Positions 45,890 through 54,648 of a DNA stretch of 64,000 nt are shown here, piece by piece (positions within the stretch are counted from its first letter, which is position 1; each line of letters begins with the position of its first letter). The position numbers and the translations under genes were made by a program. A model generated the notes under the pieces. It did not search any database and was not told the origin of the DNA. It saw only the letters and a list, made by a program, of their open reading frames with translations. Source of the stretch: Variovorax paradoxus (GTDB lineage Bacteria > Pseudomonadota > Gammaproteobacteria > Burkholderiales > Burkholderiaceae_C); assembly GCF_902712855.1 (NCBI RefSeq), contig NZ_LR743508.1, forward strand, positions 1,240,001 to 1,304,000, given 5' to 3'.

Positions 45890-46966
45890 ATGAATGAACT
45901 TCCCCAGGATTTCCTCGCGGTCCTGCGGCTTCCCGTGCGGCAGGAAGCCGACCTGGATGCGCAGCAGACCTTCTTCGGGCAGCCGGAATTCCAGGCGTTC
46001 CATGCCGATGTCGGGCAAGGGTGGGACAGCGACGATGTGCTGCGGGCCAGCGCCGCGCTGTTGCCCGGGCTTCATCCTCACCGGGCTGCGTTGCTCACGC
46101 TCTTCTGCGGCGCGCTGGTCGAGGACGGCGCCGATCCGCACCTGATGTTCGATGCAGCGCTGCAGTTGATGGGCCGCGTGCTCGCGTCGCTGGCACCGTA
46201 CTGCGCGACGGAGCCGATGGAGGTCGAGGAAGGCGACGAAGGGGAAAAGGGCGGTCGGCAGGACGAGGAAGAACTCGCGGCCTGGCAGGCCGCGAATGCC
46301 GCACTCGAGGCGCTGGCCCCGCCGGCGCGCTTCGAGGTCGATGCGCTTCGAGCGGCGGTCGACTTGCTGGTGCCGCCCCTGATGGCCATGGCGATGCGCG
46401 ACGTGCGAAACCACCGCGCGCTGCTGGCCGATCGCGAATTGCTGGCGCACCTCGATGCGATGTACGCCAACGATTCGCTGCCTTTCGAGGACCTGCACTA
46501 CCTGCACGGTGCCGCCTCGCTGTCCTATGAGGACGAGCTGGTGGTGCTGCTGCCGACCTCGCGCTCGGGAATGATCGTCCGTGCCCACGCCGTCAACAAC
46601 AATTTCCACGCGTTCTCGCTGCTGCAGGACCTGATGGAAACGCATGCGCAGCAGCTCGGCATCCGCCAGCCGCCGCGCACGCGGGGCGACGACGAGGGCA
46701 GCGACACGGCCGCCTTTTTGTGGCTGCAGGCACCGGCCTTCTCCAACGGCGAACTCGTCAATGCCCTGGCCTGGAGCTGGGGTGAAGGCGCGCTGCGAGA
46801 CAACGCTCGTCGGCAGGGGCGACCGGTGCTCGTCGCCCTGGAAACGACCGAGAAGCCGGGGCGCAGCTGGAACGGTTTCAACCATGGGCTGCACGCCGAG
46901 CAGAACCCGCACGTGTCGCTCGTGCGCTTCCTCGCAACCGACGAGGTCGCCGCCTACCTCGCCTGA
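45890..46966 (+). CDS. Hypothetical protein, 358 residues
   Basis: A soluble, acidic protein with no family I recognise. Features: N-terminal helical part (residues 1-110), an acidic low-complexity patch EVEEGDEGEKGGRQDEEEL (~120), a middle domain and a C-terminal region with LHYLHGAASLSYEDELVVLLPTSRSGMIVRAH and PGRSWNGFNHGLHAEQNPHVSLVRF. No signal peptide. Divergent from denD with 59 bp between. An intrinsic terminator follows. Confidence 0.75.
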   Translation: MNELPQDFLAVLRLPVRQEADLDAQQTFFGQPEFQAFHADVGQGWDSDDVLRASAALLPGLHPHRAALLTLFCGALVEDGADPHLMFDAALQLMGRVLASLAPYCATEPMEVEEGDEGEKGGRQDEEELAAWQAANAALEALAPPARFEVDALRAAVDLLVPPLMAMAMRDVRNHRALLADRELLAHLDAMYANDSLPFEDLHYLHGAASLSYEDELVVLLPTSRSGMIVRAHAVNNNFHAFSLLQDLMETHAQQLGIRQPPRTRGDDEGSDTAAFLWLQAPAFSNGELVNALAWSWGEGALRDNARRQGRPVLVALETTEKPGRSWNGFNHGLHAEQNPHVSLVRFLATDEVAAYLA

Positions 46967-47009
46967 GGCGCGCCGCAGGGCGCCGGGGACAGAGGACAAG
47001 AAAGCAAAA

Positions 47010-47027
47010 AGCCCTCCGAAGAGGGCT
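47010..47027. terminator. Intrinsic terminator between convergent genes
   Basis: AGCCCTC and GAGGGCT form a 7-bp stem with loop CGAA, preceded by AAAAA and followed by CTT. It lies between the stop of the 358-residue protein gene and the stop of the ETF-QO gene; the A-run serves as the U-tract for the minus-strand gene. Confidence 0.75.
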
Positions 47028-47050
47028 CTTGCGAACGGCGTGCGGGCGCC

Positions 47051-48748
47051 TTACATGCCGACGTAGTTCGGTCCGCCGCCGCCTTCGGGCGTGACCCACA
47101 CGATGTTCTGCGTCGGGTCTTTGATGTCGCAGGTCTTGCAGTGCACGCAGTTCTGCGCGTTGATCTGCAGGCGCTGCTTGCCGTCTTCGGTGCCGACGAA
47201 TTCGTAGACGCCGGCGGGGCAGTAGCGGCTCTCGGGGCCGGCGAACTTGGCCAGGTTGACGTTCACCGGCACCGTCGCGTCCTTCAGCGTCAGGTGGGCC
47301 GGCTGCTGCTCTTCATGGTTGGTGTTGCTGATGAACACGCTGGAGAGGCGGTCGAAGGTGAGCTTGCCGTCGGGCTTCGGATACACGATCGGCTTGCACT
47401 CCGAAGCGGGCTTCAGGTACTGGTGGTCGGGCTTGTTGCGGCGCAGGGTCCATGGGATGTGGCCCTTCAGCAGCCATTGCTCCACGCCGTTCATGAAGGT
47501 CGCGATGCCCAGGCCCTTCTTGAACCAGGCCTTGAAGTTGCGCGCCTTGTTGAGTTCGGTGTGCAGCCAGCTCTTCTCGAAGGCGGCGGGGTAGGCCGAG
47601 AGTTCGTCGTGCTGGCGGCCGGCCTGCACCGCGTCGAACGCGGCCTCGGCGCACAGCATGCCGGTCTTGATGGCGGCGTGGCTGCCCTTGATGCGGCTCA
47701 CGTTCAGGTAACCGGCCTCGCAGCCGACCAGCGCGCCGCCCGGGAACACCGTCTTGGGCAGCGACATCAGGCCGCCGGCCGTGATGGCGCGCGCGCCGTA
47801 GCCGATGCGCTTGGCCGGCTTGATGCCCTTGGCTTCGTCGCCTTCGAGGTACCAGCGGATGTTGGGGTGCAGCTTCCAGCGCTGCATTTCCTCGAACGGG
47901 CTCAGGTAGGGGTTGCTGTAGTCCAGGCCGGTGATGAAGCCCATGGTGACCTTGTTGTCCTCCATGTGGTACAGGAACGCGCCGCCGTAGGTGTCGCTCT
48001 TCATCGGCCAGCCGGCGGTGTGCAGCACGAAGCCGGGCTGGTGGCGCTGGGGGTCGATCTCCCACACTTCCTTCACGCCGAGGCCGTAGGTCTGCGGATC
48101 CTTGCCTTCGTCGAGCTTGTACTTCGCGATGAGCTGGCGGCCGAGGTGGCCGCGCGCGCCTTCGGCGAACACCGTGTACTTGCCCAGCAGTTCCATGCCG
48201 AGCTGGAAGTTCTCGGTGGGCTCGCCGTCCTTGCCGACACCCATGTTGCCGGTGGCCACGCCGCGTACCGAGCCGTCCTCGTTGTAGAGCACCTCGGCGG
48301 CCGGGAAGCCGGGGAAGATCTCGACGCCGAGGTTCTCGGCCTGCTGGGCCAGCCACTTGGTGAAGGCACCCAGGCTGATGATGTAGTTGCCGTGGTTCTG
48401 GAAGCACGCCGGCAGGAAGAAGTTGGGCGTGCGCAGGCCCGACTTCTCGCCCAGGAACACCATCGCGTCGTCGGTGACGGGCTGGTTCAGCGGTGCGCCG
48501 AGTTCCTTCCAGTCGGGCAGCAGCTCGTTCAGTGCGCGCGGGTCCATGATGGCACCCGAGAGGATGTGCGCGCCGGGCTCCGAGCCCTTCTCGAGCACCA
48601 CCACCGAGATTTCCTTTTCCTGCTGGGCTGCGAGCTGCTTGAGCCGGATCGCGGTCGAGAGGCCGGCGGGGCCCCCACCGACCACGACCACGTCGTATTC
48701 CATGGCTTCCCGAGGGCCGAACTGGGCGAGGATTTCGTCGTGCGTCAT
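47051..48748 (-). CDS. Electron transfer flavoprotein-ubiquinone oxidoreductase
   Basis: ETF-QO passes electrons from acyl-CoA and other dehydrogenases, via ETF, to ubiquinone at the inner membrane. 565 residues: FAD motif DVVVVGGGPAGLSTAIRL near residue 19, GAHILSGAIMDPRAL, the ubiquinone-side GHIPWTLRRNKPDHQYL and a C-terminal 4Fe-4S set (SRYCPAGVYEF, NCVHCKTCDIKDPTQNI). All cluster cysteines are present. Confidence 0.97.
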   Translation of the reverse strand: MTHDEILAQFGPREAMEYDVVVVGGGPAGLSTAIRLKQLAAQQEKEISVVVLEKGSEPGAHILSGAIMDPRALNELLPDWKELGAPLNQPVTDDAMVFLGEKSGLRTPNFFLPACFQNHGNYIISLGAFTKWLAQQAENLGVEIFPGFPAAEVLYNEDGSVRGVATGNMGVGKDGEPTENFQLGMELLGKYTVFAEGARGHLGRQLIAKYKLDEGKDPQTYGLGVKEVWEIDPQRHQPGFVLHTAGWPMKSDTYGGAFLYHMEDNKVTMGFITGLDYSNPYLSPFEEMQRWKLHPNIRWYLEGDEAKGIKPAKRIGYGARAITAGGLMSLPKTVFPGGALVGCEAGYLNVSRIKGSHAAIKTGMLCAEAAFDAVQAGRQHDELSAYPAAFEKSWLHTELNKARNFKAWFKKGLGIATFMNGVEQWLLKGHIPWTLRRNKPDHQYLKPASECKPIVYPKPDGKLTFDRLSSVFISNTNHEEQQPAHLTLKDATVPVNVNLAKFAGPESRYCPAGVYEFVGTEDGKQRLQINAQNCVHCKTCDIKDPTQNIVWVTPEGGGGPNYVGM

Positions 48749-48903
48749 GTGGGTTGGGTCGATAATGATTTTTCGAGGCGCGGGGCATTGCATCCCGGAT
48801 TGCGGGGCATTTTATGCGGCGTCCGGCGGCAGGCCTGTCATCCATGGGCGCGGCTTTCGGACCCCCTTCGCGTCACCTGCGCGACTCCACGGGATTCAAG
48901 TTC

Positions 48904-49686
48904 ATGGCCTACAGCATCGATCTTTCCGGCCGGGTGGCCTTCGTCACCGGCGCTTCCAGCGGGCTCGGCGCCCAGTTTGCGAAAACGCTGGCGCGCGCCG
49001 GCGCGGCCGTGGTGCTGGCGAGCCGCCGCGTCGAAAAGCTCAAGGAACTGCGCGCGCGCATCGAAGGCGAGGGCGGCGACGCGCACGTGGTCGATCTCGA
49101 CGTGACCGACATCGGCAGCATCAAGGCGGCAGTGGCACGTGCGGAGACCGAGGTCGGCGCCATCGACATCCTCGTCAACAACTCGGGAGTGAGCACCACG
49201 CAGCGCCTGCAGGACGTGACGCCTGACGATTACGACTACATCTTCGACACCAACGTGAAGGGCTCCTTCTTCGTCGCGCAGGAAGTGGCCAGGCGCATGC
49301 TGGCGCGCGCCAGGGGCACGGCGCCCGGCACCTACATCGGCGGGCGCATCATCAACATCGCCTCCTCGGCGGCGATCAAGCCCATGCCGCAGATCGGCAC
49401 GTACTGCATGAGCAAGGCCGCCGTGGTGCAGATGACCAAGGTCATGGCGCTCGAGTGGGGCCGCTTCGGCATCAACGTGAACGCGCTGTGCCCGGGCTAC
49501 ATCGCCACCGAGCTGAACGAAGAACACTGGACCACCGAGGGTGGCGCCAAGCTGGTCGGCATGCTGCCGCGCAAGCGCGTGGGCAAGCCGGAAGACCTTG
49601 ACGGCCTGATCGTGCTGCTGGCCAGCGGCCAGAGCCATTTCGTGAACGGCGCCGTCATCGCGGCCGACGACGGGTTCGCGCTCTGA
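48904..49686 (+). CDS. SDR family oxidoreductase
   Basis: 260 residues: TGASSGLG near residue 15, NNSGVS near 91, catalytic Ser in NIASSAA and Tyr/Lys in TYCMSKAA; C-terminal DDGFAL. ASRRVEKLKE after strand 2 suggests NADP(H). First gene of a coupled four-gene unit with an EamA transporter, an acyl-CoA thioesterase and an exported protein, so it may reduce a beta-oxoacyl or similar acyl substrate; that is inference. Confidence 0.92.
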   Translation: MAYSIDLSGRVAFVTGASSGLGAQFAKTLARAGAAVVLASRRVEKLKELRARIEGEGGDAHVVDLDVTDIGSIKAAVARAETEVGAIDILVNNSGVSTTQRLQDVTPDDYDYIFDTNVKGSFFVAQEVARRMLARARGTAPGTYIGGRIINIASSAAIKPMPQIGTYCMSKAAVVQMTKVMALEWGRFGINVNALCPGYIATELNEEHWTTEGGAKLVGMLPRKRVGKPEDLDGLIVLLASGQSHFVNGAVIAADDGFAL

Positions 49687-50612
49687 GCCCGCGGGCCTGG
49701 ACCGGCGTTGCCGCGGGCCTGGGCGCGGGTGCGCTCTGGGGGCTTGTGTTCGTGGCGCCGCGCATGGTGGGCCACTTCGGCATGGTCGACATCACCGCCG
49801 CGCGCTTCCTCGTGTTCGGCGCCGTGTCGGGGCTCGCGGTGTTCGCGCGCCCGGCCGCGGCGCGCTGGCCCACCGGCCGGCAGGCGCTGGTGGCGCTGGG
49901 CTTGAGCGTGCTCGGCTTCAGCGGCTACTACCTGCTGCTGGCCTTCGGCATCCAGGCCGCGGGCACCGAAGTGCCCAGCCTCATCATCGGCACCATTCCC
50001 GTCTGGATGATGCTGCTGGGCCGTCCGGCCGGCCTGCGGATGCGCGCGCTGCTGCCGGGCCTGCTGCTCACCGGCGCAGGCATCGCGCTGATGATCTACG
50101 GTGCATGGTCGGCCCGGCATGGCGTGGGCGGCATGCAAGGCGCGGGCGACGGCGGCGCGCGCTTCGGCTGGGGCATCGCACTGGCCATCGCCGCCATGGT
50201 GAGCTGGACCGTGTACGGCCTGCTCAATGCGGCCTGGCTGCAGCGCCATGCCGAGCTGCACGCGGCCGACTGGGCCAACTGGCTCGGCCTGGCCACCGGC
50301 CTGGGCGCCTTGCTGCTGTGGCTGGCCGCGGGCAGCGACGTGGCCACGCTGCAGGCGCGGCCCGGCGGCGCGCTGTTCGTGTGGATCGCGCTGGCCTGCG
50401 GCTTCGGCGCATCGTGGCTCGGCACCATTCTCTGGAACGTCGCAAGCCAGCGCCTGTCGGCCAGCCTGTGCGGCCAGCTGATCGTCAGCGAGACGCTGTT
50501 CGCGCTGCTCTATTCCTTCGCCTGGGACGGCCGCTGGCCGCAGGCCACCGAGTGGGTGGCGGCACTGCTGTTCGTGCTGGGCATCCTCGCATCCATCAAG
50601 GCGCACCGATGA
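49683..50612 (+). CDS. EamA/DMT family transporter (probable CTG start)
   Basis: Two EamA repeats, ten helices, 309 residues if started at CTG 49683. The first conserved helix (TGVAAGLGAGALWGLVFVAP) lies upstream of the first usual start (GTG 49746), and the frame has no ATG, GTG or TTG before it, so CTG overlapping the SDR stop (CTGA, 4 bp, like the ATGA couplings downstream) is the best candidate. With GTG 49746 the protein would lose most of helix 1. Substrate unknown. Confidence 0.8.
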   Translation: MSPRAWTGVAAGLGAGALWGLVFVAPRMVGHFGMVDITAARFLVFGAVSGLAVFARPAAARWPTGRQALVALGLSVLGFSGYYLLLAFGIQAAGTEVPSLIIGTIPVWMMLLGRPAGLRMRALLPGLLLTGAGIALMIYGAWSARHGVGGMQGAGDGGARFGWGIALAIAAMVSWTVYGLLNAAWLQRHAELHAADWANWLGLATGLGALLLWLAAGSDVATLQARPGGALFVWIALACGFGASWLGTILWNVASQRLSASLCGQLIVSETLFALLYSFAWDGRWPQATEWVAALLFVLGILASIKAHR

Positions 50613-51031
50613 GAATCGAAATTCCCGAAAAAAAGAAGCTCGTGTACGAGATGTCCATTCCCATCCGCTGGGGCGACATGGACGCCATGGGCCACCTGAA
50701 CAACGGCACCTACTTCCGCTACCTGGAGACGGCGCGCATCGACTGGATGCACTCCATCGGCTTCGAGCCCGAGCCGGGCGGCGAGGGCATGGTGATCGTC
50801 AACGCCTTCTGCAATTTCTACCGCCAGATCGAATACCCCGGCAAGGTGCTGCTGAAGATGTACGTGAGCGACCCGGGCCGCACCACCTTCGAAAGCTGGG
50901 GCACCATGGCGCGCGAGGAAGAACCCGACGTGATCTGCGCGGCCGGTGGCGCCACCACCATCTGGGTCGACTTTCCGAAGCAGAAGGCGCTGGCCTTGCC
51001 CGACTGGCTGCGCGCGCTGGTGAGCGAATGA
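50609..51031 (+). CDS. Acyl-CoA thioesterase (4HBT/YbgC-like hot-dog fold)
   Basis: 140 residues with the hot-dog thioesterase core SIPIRWGDMDAMGHLNNGTYFRYLETAR (Asp in WGDMDAMGH is the usual catalytic position), then VNAFCNFYRQIEYPGKVLLKMYV. Hydrolyses an acyl-CoA to free acid. ATGA overlaps with both the transporter upstream and the exported-protein gene downstream (4 bp each). Confidence 0.92.
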   Translation: MRIEIPEKKKLVYEMSIPIRWGDMDAMGHLNNGTYFRYLETARIDWMHSIGFEPEPGGEGMVIVNAFCNFYRQIEYPGKVLLKMYVSDPGRTTFESWGTMAREEEPDVICAAGGATTIWVDFPKQKALALPDWLRALVSE

Positions 51032-51747
51032 GCGCGCCGACGAAGTCCTGCATCGTCGCTCTGGCATTGCTCGCGTCTCTTGCCGTGCCGGCGCATGGCC
51101 AGGCCCGTTCCCCGGCGCAACCCGGAAAGAACGACTGCCCCGCCAGCACGCCCTACCTGGACGCCGAGACGCTGAAGGCCGCCGGCTTCGAACTCCCGGT
51201 GTTCAAGCGGCTGTGCTTCAGCGACAGGTCGGGCAGCCATGTCCTGGTGCTGGGCGAGGCGCAGGACGCGCCGTTCGCCGAGGAGCTGCTGTCGAAAACC
51301 CTGCAGGCTGCGCTGTACAAGGTCGAAGGCGGCCGGTCGCTCTCGAAGCAATGGTCGATCCGCGACTTTGCCTTGAAGGACGAGGCGGGCGTCAACTTCC
51401 GCTCGAAGCTCATCGAACTCACCGACCTCGATGGCGACGGTCTGGTCGACCCCGTGCTCGTGTACCGCTTCTTCGACCGGAAGGACGCGACTCACTTCGA
51501 GTCCGACGACTTCGCAGGCCGCATCAAGATCGTCGCCTTCCACCACGGACGCAAGGCCACGATCCATGCCATCACCGGCCAGCTCGACGACGAGCGCACG
51601 ACCACGGCCAACGGCAACTACTTCGCGCTGCCGAAGCCGGTGCAGCAGCACCTGGTCAGGAAGATGGCGGCGATGTACGAGGCCGGGCAGTTCGGCTTCG
51701 ACAATTCGTACGGCTTCGTGCCGCGCAAGGAAAGCGCCGCGCGCTGA
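51028..51747 (+). CDS. Exported protein with EF-hand-like loop
   Basis: 239 residues with a signal peptide (residues ~1-25, ending AHG). A single DLDGDGLVDPVLV segment near residue 136 has the Asp/Gly spacing of an EF-hand or dockerin-type Ca2+ loop. Two cysteines (NDCPAS, KRLCFSD) may pair. No wider family recognised. It is the last gene of the coupled unit, and it converges with the histidine kinase gene. Confidence 0.72.
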   Translation: MSAPTKSCIVALALLASLAVPAHGQARSPAQPGKNDCPASTPYLDAETLKAAGFELPVFKRLCFSDRSGSHVLVLGEAQDAPFAEELLSKTLQAALYKVEGGRSLSKQWSIRDFALKDEAGVNFRSKLIELTDLDGDGLVDPVLVYRFFDRKDATHFESDDFAGRIKIVAFHHGRKATIHAITGQLDDERTTTANGNYFALPKPVQQHLVRKMAAMYEAGQFGFDNSYGFVPRKESAAR

Positions 51748-51771
51748 GAGTGCTGGGGGTGGCCGGAGCCT

Positions 51772-53130
51772 TTAGGCCGGCAACAGCACGATGCGCGCCT
51801 CGAAGCCATGCGCCGCGCCCGCGGGCGGCGACGACAGCACCAGCTTCGCTCCGTGTTTCTCTACGATGGTTCCGACGATCGACATGCCCAGCCCGTAGCC
51901 TGCGCGGTCGGCGCTGTGCCGCACGTGGCGTTGCTGCAGCGTCTGCAACTGCTCGGCGCTCACGCCGGCGCCGAAGTCGCGCACGGCCAGCGTGCAGGGC
52001 GTCATCACCTCGATGGCCACGCGCCCGCCGCCGCCGTAGCGCAACGCGTTCTCCACCAGGTTGCGCAGCGCGATCGCCAGTGCGTCGACGTCGCCGAGTG
52101 CCATCGGAGTCTCGCGGTCGGGCACCTTGAGCGTGAGCCGTTCATTGATCTGCGCGTCCTGCCAGAACTCCTGAACCACGGTGCCCGCCAGCTGCACCAG
52201 GTCGACCTGCGCGCGCGCCAATGACGCGCCCGATTCCGCGCGCGAGAGCTGCAGCAGCTTCTCGGCGCGATGGCTCAGCATCTGCAGCGCGTCGAGCGCG
52301 GCCTGCACATCTTTGCGCCGCAGGTCGTGCTCGAGCGCTGTCTGCAGCCGCAGCCGTGCCGCGGCCAGCGGCGTGCGCAGTTCGTGCGCCGCGTTCGCGG
52401 CCAGTGCGCGTTCGACGTCGAGCGACTGCGACAGCCGCTCCAGCAGGCGGTTGACGTGGTCGCCCACCGAGCGCAGCTCCTGAGGCAGCCCCGGTGCCAG
52501 CGCGATGGCGCGCAGGTCGGCACCGCTGCGCTTCTCGATCTCGCCGGCCAGCTGCTGCAGCACGCGCAACTCGGTGCGCGCCACGTTGCGCAGCACCAGC
52601 GCCAGCAGCGGAAGCACCGCGCCGAGCGGAATGATCAGGCCGAAGAGTGTGCGGTTGAGGGCGTGCCGCCGCTCGTCGAGCGGGTCGGCCACCTGGAAGA
52701 AGAGGCCCAGCGTCGGGTGGCGCACCGTGTAGATGCGCCAGGTCGGGTTGTTGGCGAAGCCTGCGGCCAGCGGCACGTCGAAGGTGTCGGGCGGGGCTTC
52801 GGCGGAGCGCAGCAGCACGTGCTCGTGCAGGTCGACGATCTGGTAGATCACAGCGTCCTCGGAGAACAGCTGCTTGGGCGCGATCAACGGATGGCGCGGC
52901 GGGTCTTCGCCGGGATGCTGGAGTTTCTCCAGCTCCTGCACCGCCATCGCGAACATGCGATGCGAGACCTCGACCAGTTCGTTGTCGAAGTTGTGGTTGA
53001 TCTCGCGGTCCACGTACCAGACCACGGCGAACACGCACATCAGCCACACGCCGCCGACCCACACGATCAGCGTGCGTGTCAGCCGTCCGGCCAGCGAGTC
53101 GCGGCCGGCCAGGAAACTGCTCGCGCTCAT
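51772..53130 (-). CDS. Sensor histidine kinase, PmrB/QseC-like
   Basis: 452 residues: TM1 (~20-42), a periplasmic domain to ~175, TM2 (~178-200), a linker and HisKA with the phospho-His in LAANAAHELRTPLAAARL near residue 263, N box LRNLVENALRYGGG and C-terminal HATPase with GYGLGMSIVGTIVEKHGA. ATG overlaps the response-regulator stop by 4 bp. Placement beside PAP2 and eptA genes makes a PmrB-like envelope sensor the most likely role. Confidence 0.93.
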   Translation of the reverse strand: MSASSFLAGRDSLAGRLTRTLIVWVGGVWLMCVFAVVWYVDREINHNFDNELVEVSHRMFAMAVQELEKLQHPGEDPPRHPLIAPKQLFSEDAVIYQIVDLHEHVLLRSAEAPPDTFDVPLAAGFANNPTWRIYTVRHPTLGLFFQVADPLDERRHALNRTLFGLIIPLGAVLPLLALVLRNVARTELRVLQQLAGEIEKRSGADLRAIALAPGLPQELRSVGDHVNRLLERLSQSLDVERALAANAAHELRTPLAAARLRLQTALEHDLRRKDVQAALDALQMLSHRAEKLLQLSRAESGASLARAQVDLVQLAGTVVQEFWQDAQINERLTLKVPDRETPMALGDVDALAIALRNLVENALRYGGGGRVAIEVMTPCTLAVRDFGAGVSAEQLQTLQQRHVRHSADRAGYGLGMSIVGTIVEKHGAKLVLSSPPAGAAHGFEARIVLLPA

Positions 53131-53801
53131 TCGTCGTCGTCCGCCGAGGTCGACAGCCGGTATCCCAGCCCGCGCAGGGTCTGGATGTGGCTGCGCCCGA
53201 GCTTGCGCCGCAGCCGGCTGATGAAGACCTCGAGCGTGTTGCTGTCGGCCTCGTCGCCGAAGCCGTAGAGCGCGTCGGCCAGGTTCTCGCGGGTGTGGAT
53301 GCGTTCGGGGCGCGTGGCCATGACGCGCAGCAGCGCCCATTCCTTCTGCGTGAGCGTGATCGTCGCGCCGTCCTTGCGCACCATGTCGCGCGCCAGGTCG
53401 ATCTCGAGCGTGCCGAGCTTCAGCACGGGCGTGCTGCTGGCGCTGCGCCGCCGCTCGACCGCGCGAAGCCGTGCCAGCAGCTCGGCCGGGTCGTAGGGCT
53501 TGATCAGGTAGTCGTCCGCGCCCGCGTCGAGGCCACGGATGCGGTCGGTCACCTGGTCGCGTGCGGTCAGCACGATGACAATGGGGCGCTCGGCCAGTGC
53601 ACGCACCTGCGGCAGCAGCGAAAGGCCGTCGCCGTCGCCCAGGTGCAGGTCGAGCAGCACCGCCGCATATTGCACCGACAGCAACGCGCCGCGTGCGTCG
53701 GCCAGGCTGGGCGCCACGTCGACCACAAACGCCTTGGCCAGCAGGTAGCTGCAGACGGCATCTGCCAGAGAGCTGTCATCTTCGACAAGCAAGATGCGCA
53801 C
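53127..53801 (-). CDS. OmpR-family response regulator, PmrA/QseB-like
   Basis: 224 residues from GTG 53801 (AAGGA upstream; an in-frame longer version to 53840 has no better start). Receiver: MRILLVEDDSSLADAV, phospho-Asp in LLDLHLGDGDG, LTARD, Lys in YLIKPYDP. Winged helix: LTQKEWALLRVMATRPERI, NTLEVFISRLRRKLG, IQTLRGLGYRL. First gene of the TCS operon; divergent from the PAP2 gene with phased TTCAG repeats in between. Confidence 0.95.
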   Translation of the reverse strand: MRILLVEDDSSLADAVCSYLLAKAFVVDVAPSLADARGALLSVQYAAVLLDLHLGDGDGLSLLPQVRALAERPIVIVLTARDQVTDRIRGLDAGADDYLIKPYDPAELLARLRAVERRRSASSTPVLKLGTLEIDLARDMVRKDGATITLTQKEWALLRVMATRPERIHTRENLADALYGFGDEADSNTLEVFISRLRRKLGRSHIQTLRGLGYRLSTSADDDE

Positions 53802-53856
53802 GCCATGTCCTTCGAACAAAGAAACAAGTCTAGCGCCCACCGGTTGCGCAACGGCC

Positions 53857-53894
53857 GTTCAGTTTCGGTTCAGGTTGCTTCAGGCGCGGTTCAT
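53857..53894. promoter_or_regulatory. Phased TTCAG repeats, candidate operator for the two-component system
   Basis: TTCAG occurs at 53858, 53869 and 53879, with TTCAT at 53890, i.e. every 10-11 bp on one strand (two copies read GTTCAG). Helically phased direct repeats are the classic OmpR-family site. They lie between the response regulator (56 bp away) and the PAP2 gene (46 bp away), so they can serve both. Confidence 0.6.
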
Positions 53895-53940
53895 TCCGCG
53901 TCCGTAGGCTCGCGGCTCTCATCCAGCCCTGCCTCCGTCC

Positions 53941-54648
53941 ATGACCCGTTCTCCGAATCTCCGCATGGGGATGTTCACTCTGCTCGCCCTGGCTGCGCTG
54001 ATGGCATGGGACGCGACGACCGGAGACCTGGCACTGGCGCGTATGGCGGGCTCTGCCTTGGGCTTCCCGCTGCGTTCGAACCCGTTCATGGTCCATGTCA
54101 TGCATGAAGGCATGCGCGATCTCAGCTGGGTTCTGGTGATCTCGCTGTTCGTCGCGATCCGCTGGCCGCTGGGCTTCCTTCGCCGCCTGTCCACGGGTGA
54201 GCGCGCGCAGCTGGCCTTGACGGTGCTGGCATCGGTGATTGCCGTCAGCCTGCTCAAGCATGCCAGCCACACCAGCTGCCCGTGGGACCTGCAGGAGTTC
54301 GGCGGCGTGGCGCGCTACGTGTCGCACTGGTCCTGGGGTCTCGACGACGGCGGGCCGGGCGGATGCTTCCCGGCCGGCCATGCCTCGGCCGCGTTCGCCT
54401 ACGTGGGCGGGTACTTCGTGCTGCGCCGCACCGTGCCGCGTGCCGCCGCCATCTGGCTGGTCTTGGCGATGGTCGCGGGACTGCTGCTCGGCGTGTCGCA
54501 GCAGCTGCGCGGCGCCCACTACATGAGCCACACCTTCTGGACTGCCTGGGTCTGCTGGACCGTGGGCTTCGTCATCGACCTGGCGGCGACGCGTTTCAAG
54601 GCGCATGCCGTCCATCAACCGACCGCTTCCGTGCATGCAGGATCTTGA
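53941..54648 (+). CDS. PAP2-family phosphatase, membrane-bound
   Basis: 235 residues, about six helices. PAP2 motifs: KHASHTSCPWDL (motif 1 variant; Arg-Pro absent), GGCFPAGHASAAFAY (motif 2) and QLRGAHYMSHTFWTAW (motif 3). The CPW/PAGHAS form is typical of PAP2 proteins found beside eptA genes and may act on lipid A or undecaprenyl phosphates at the periplasmic face. First gene of the rightward unit with the second PAP2 gene and eptA. Confidence 0.9.
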   Translation: MTRSPNLRMGMFTLLALAALMAWDATTGDLALARMAGSALGFPLRSNPFMVHVMHEGMRDLSWVLVISLFVAIRWPLGFLRRLSTGERAQLALTVLASVIAVSLLKHASHTSCPWDLQEFGGVARYVSHWSWGLDDGGPGGCFPAGHASAAFAYVGGYFVLRRTVPRAAAIWLVLAMVAGLLLGVSQQLRGAHYMSHTFWTAWVCWTVGFVIDLAATRFKAHAVHQPTASVHAGS

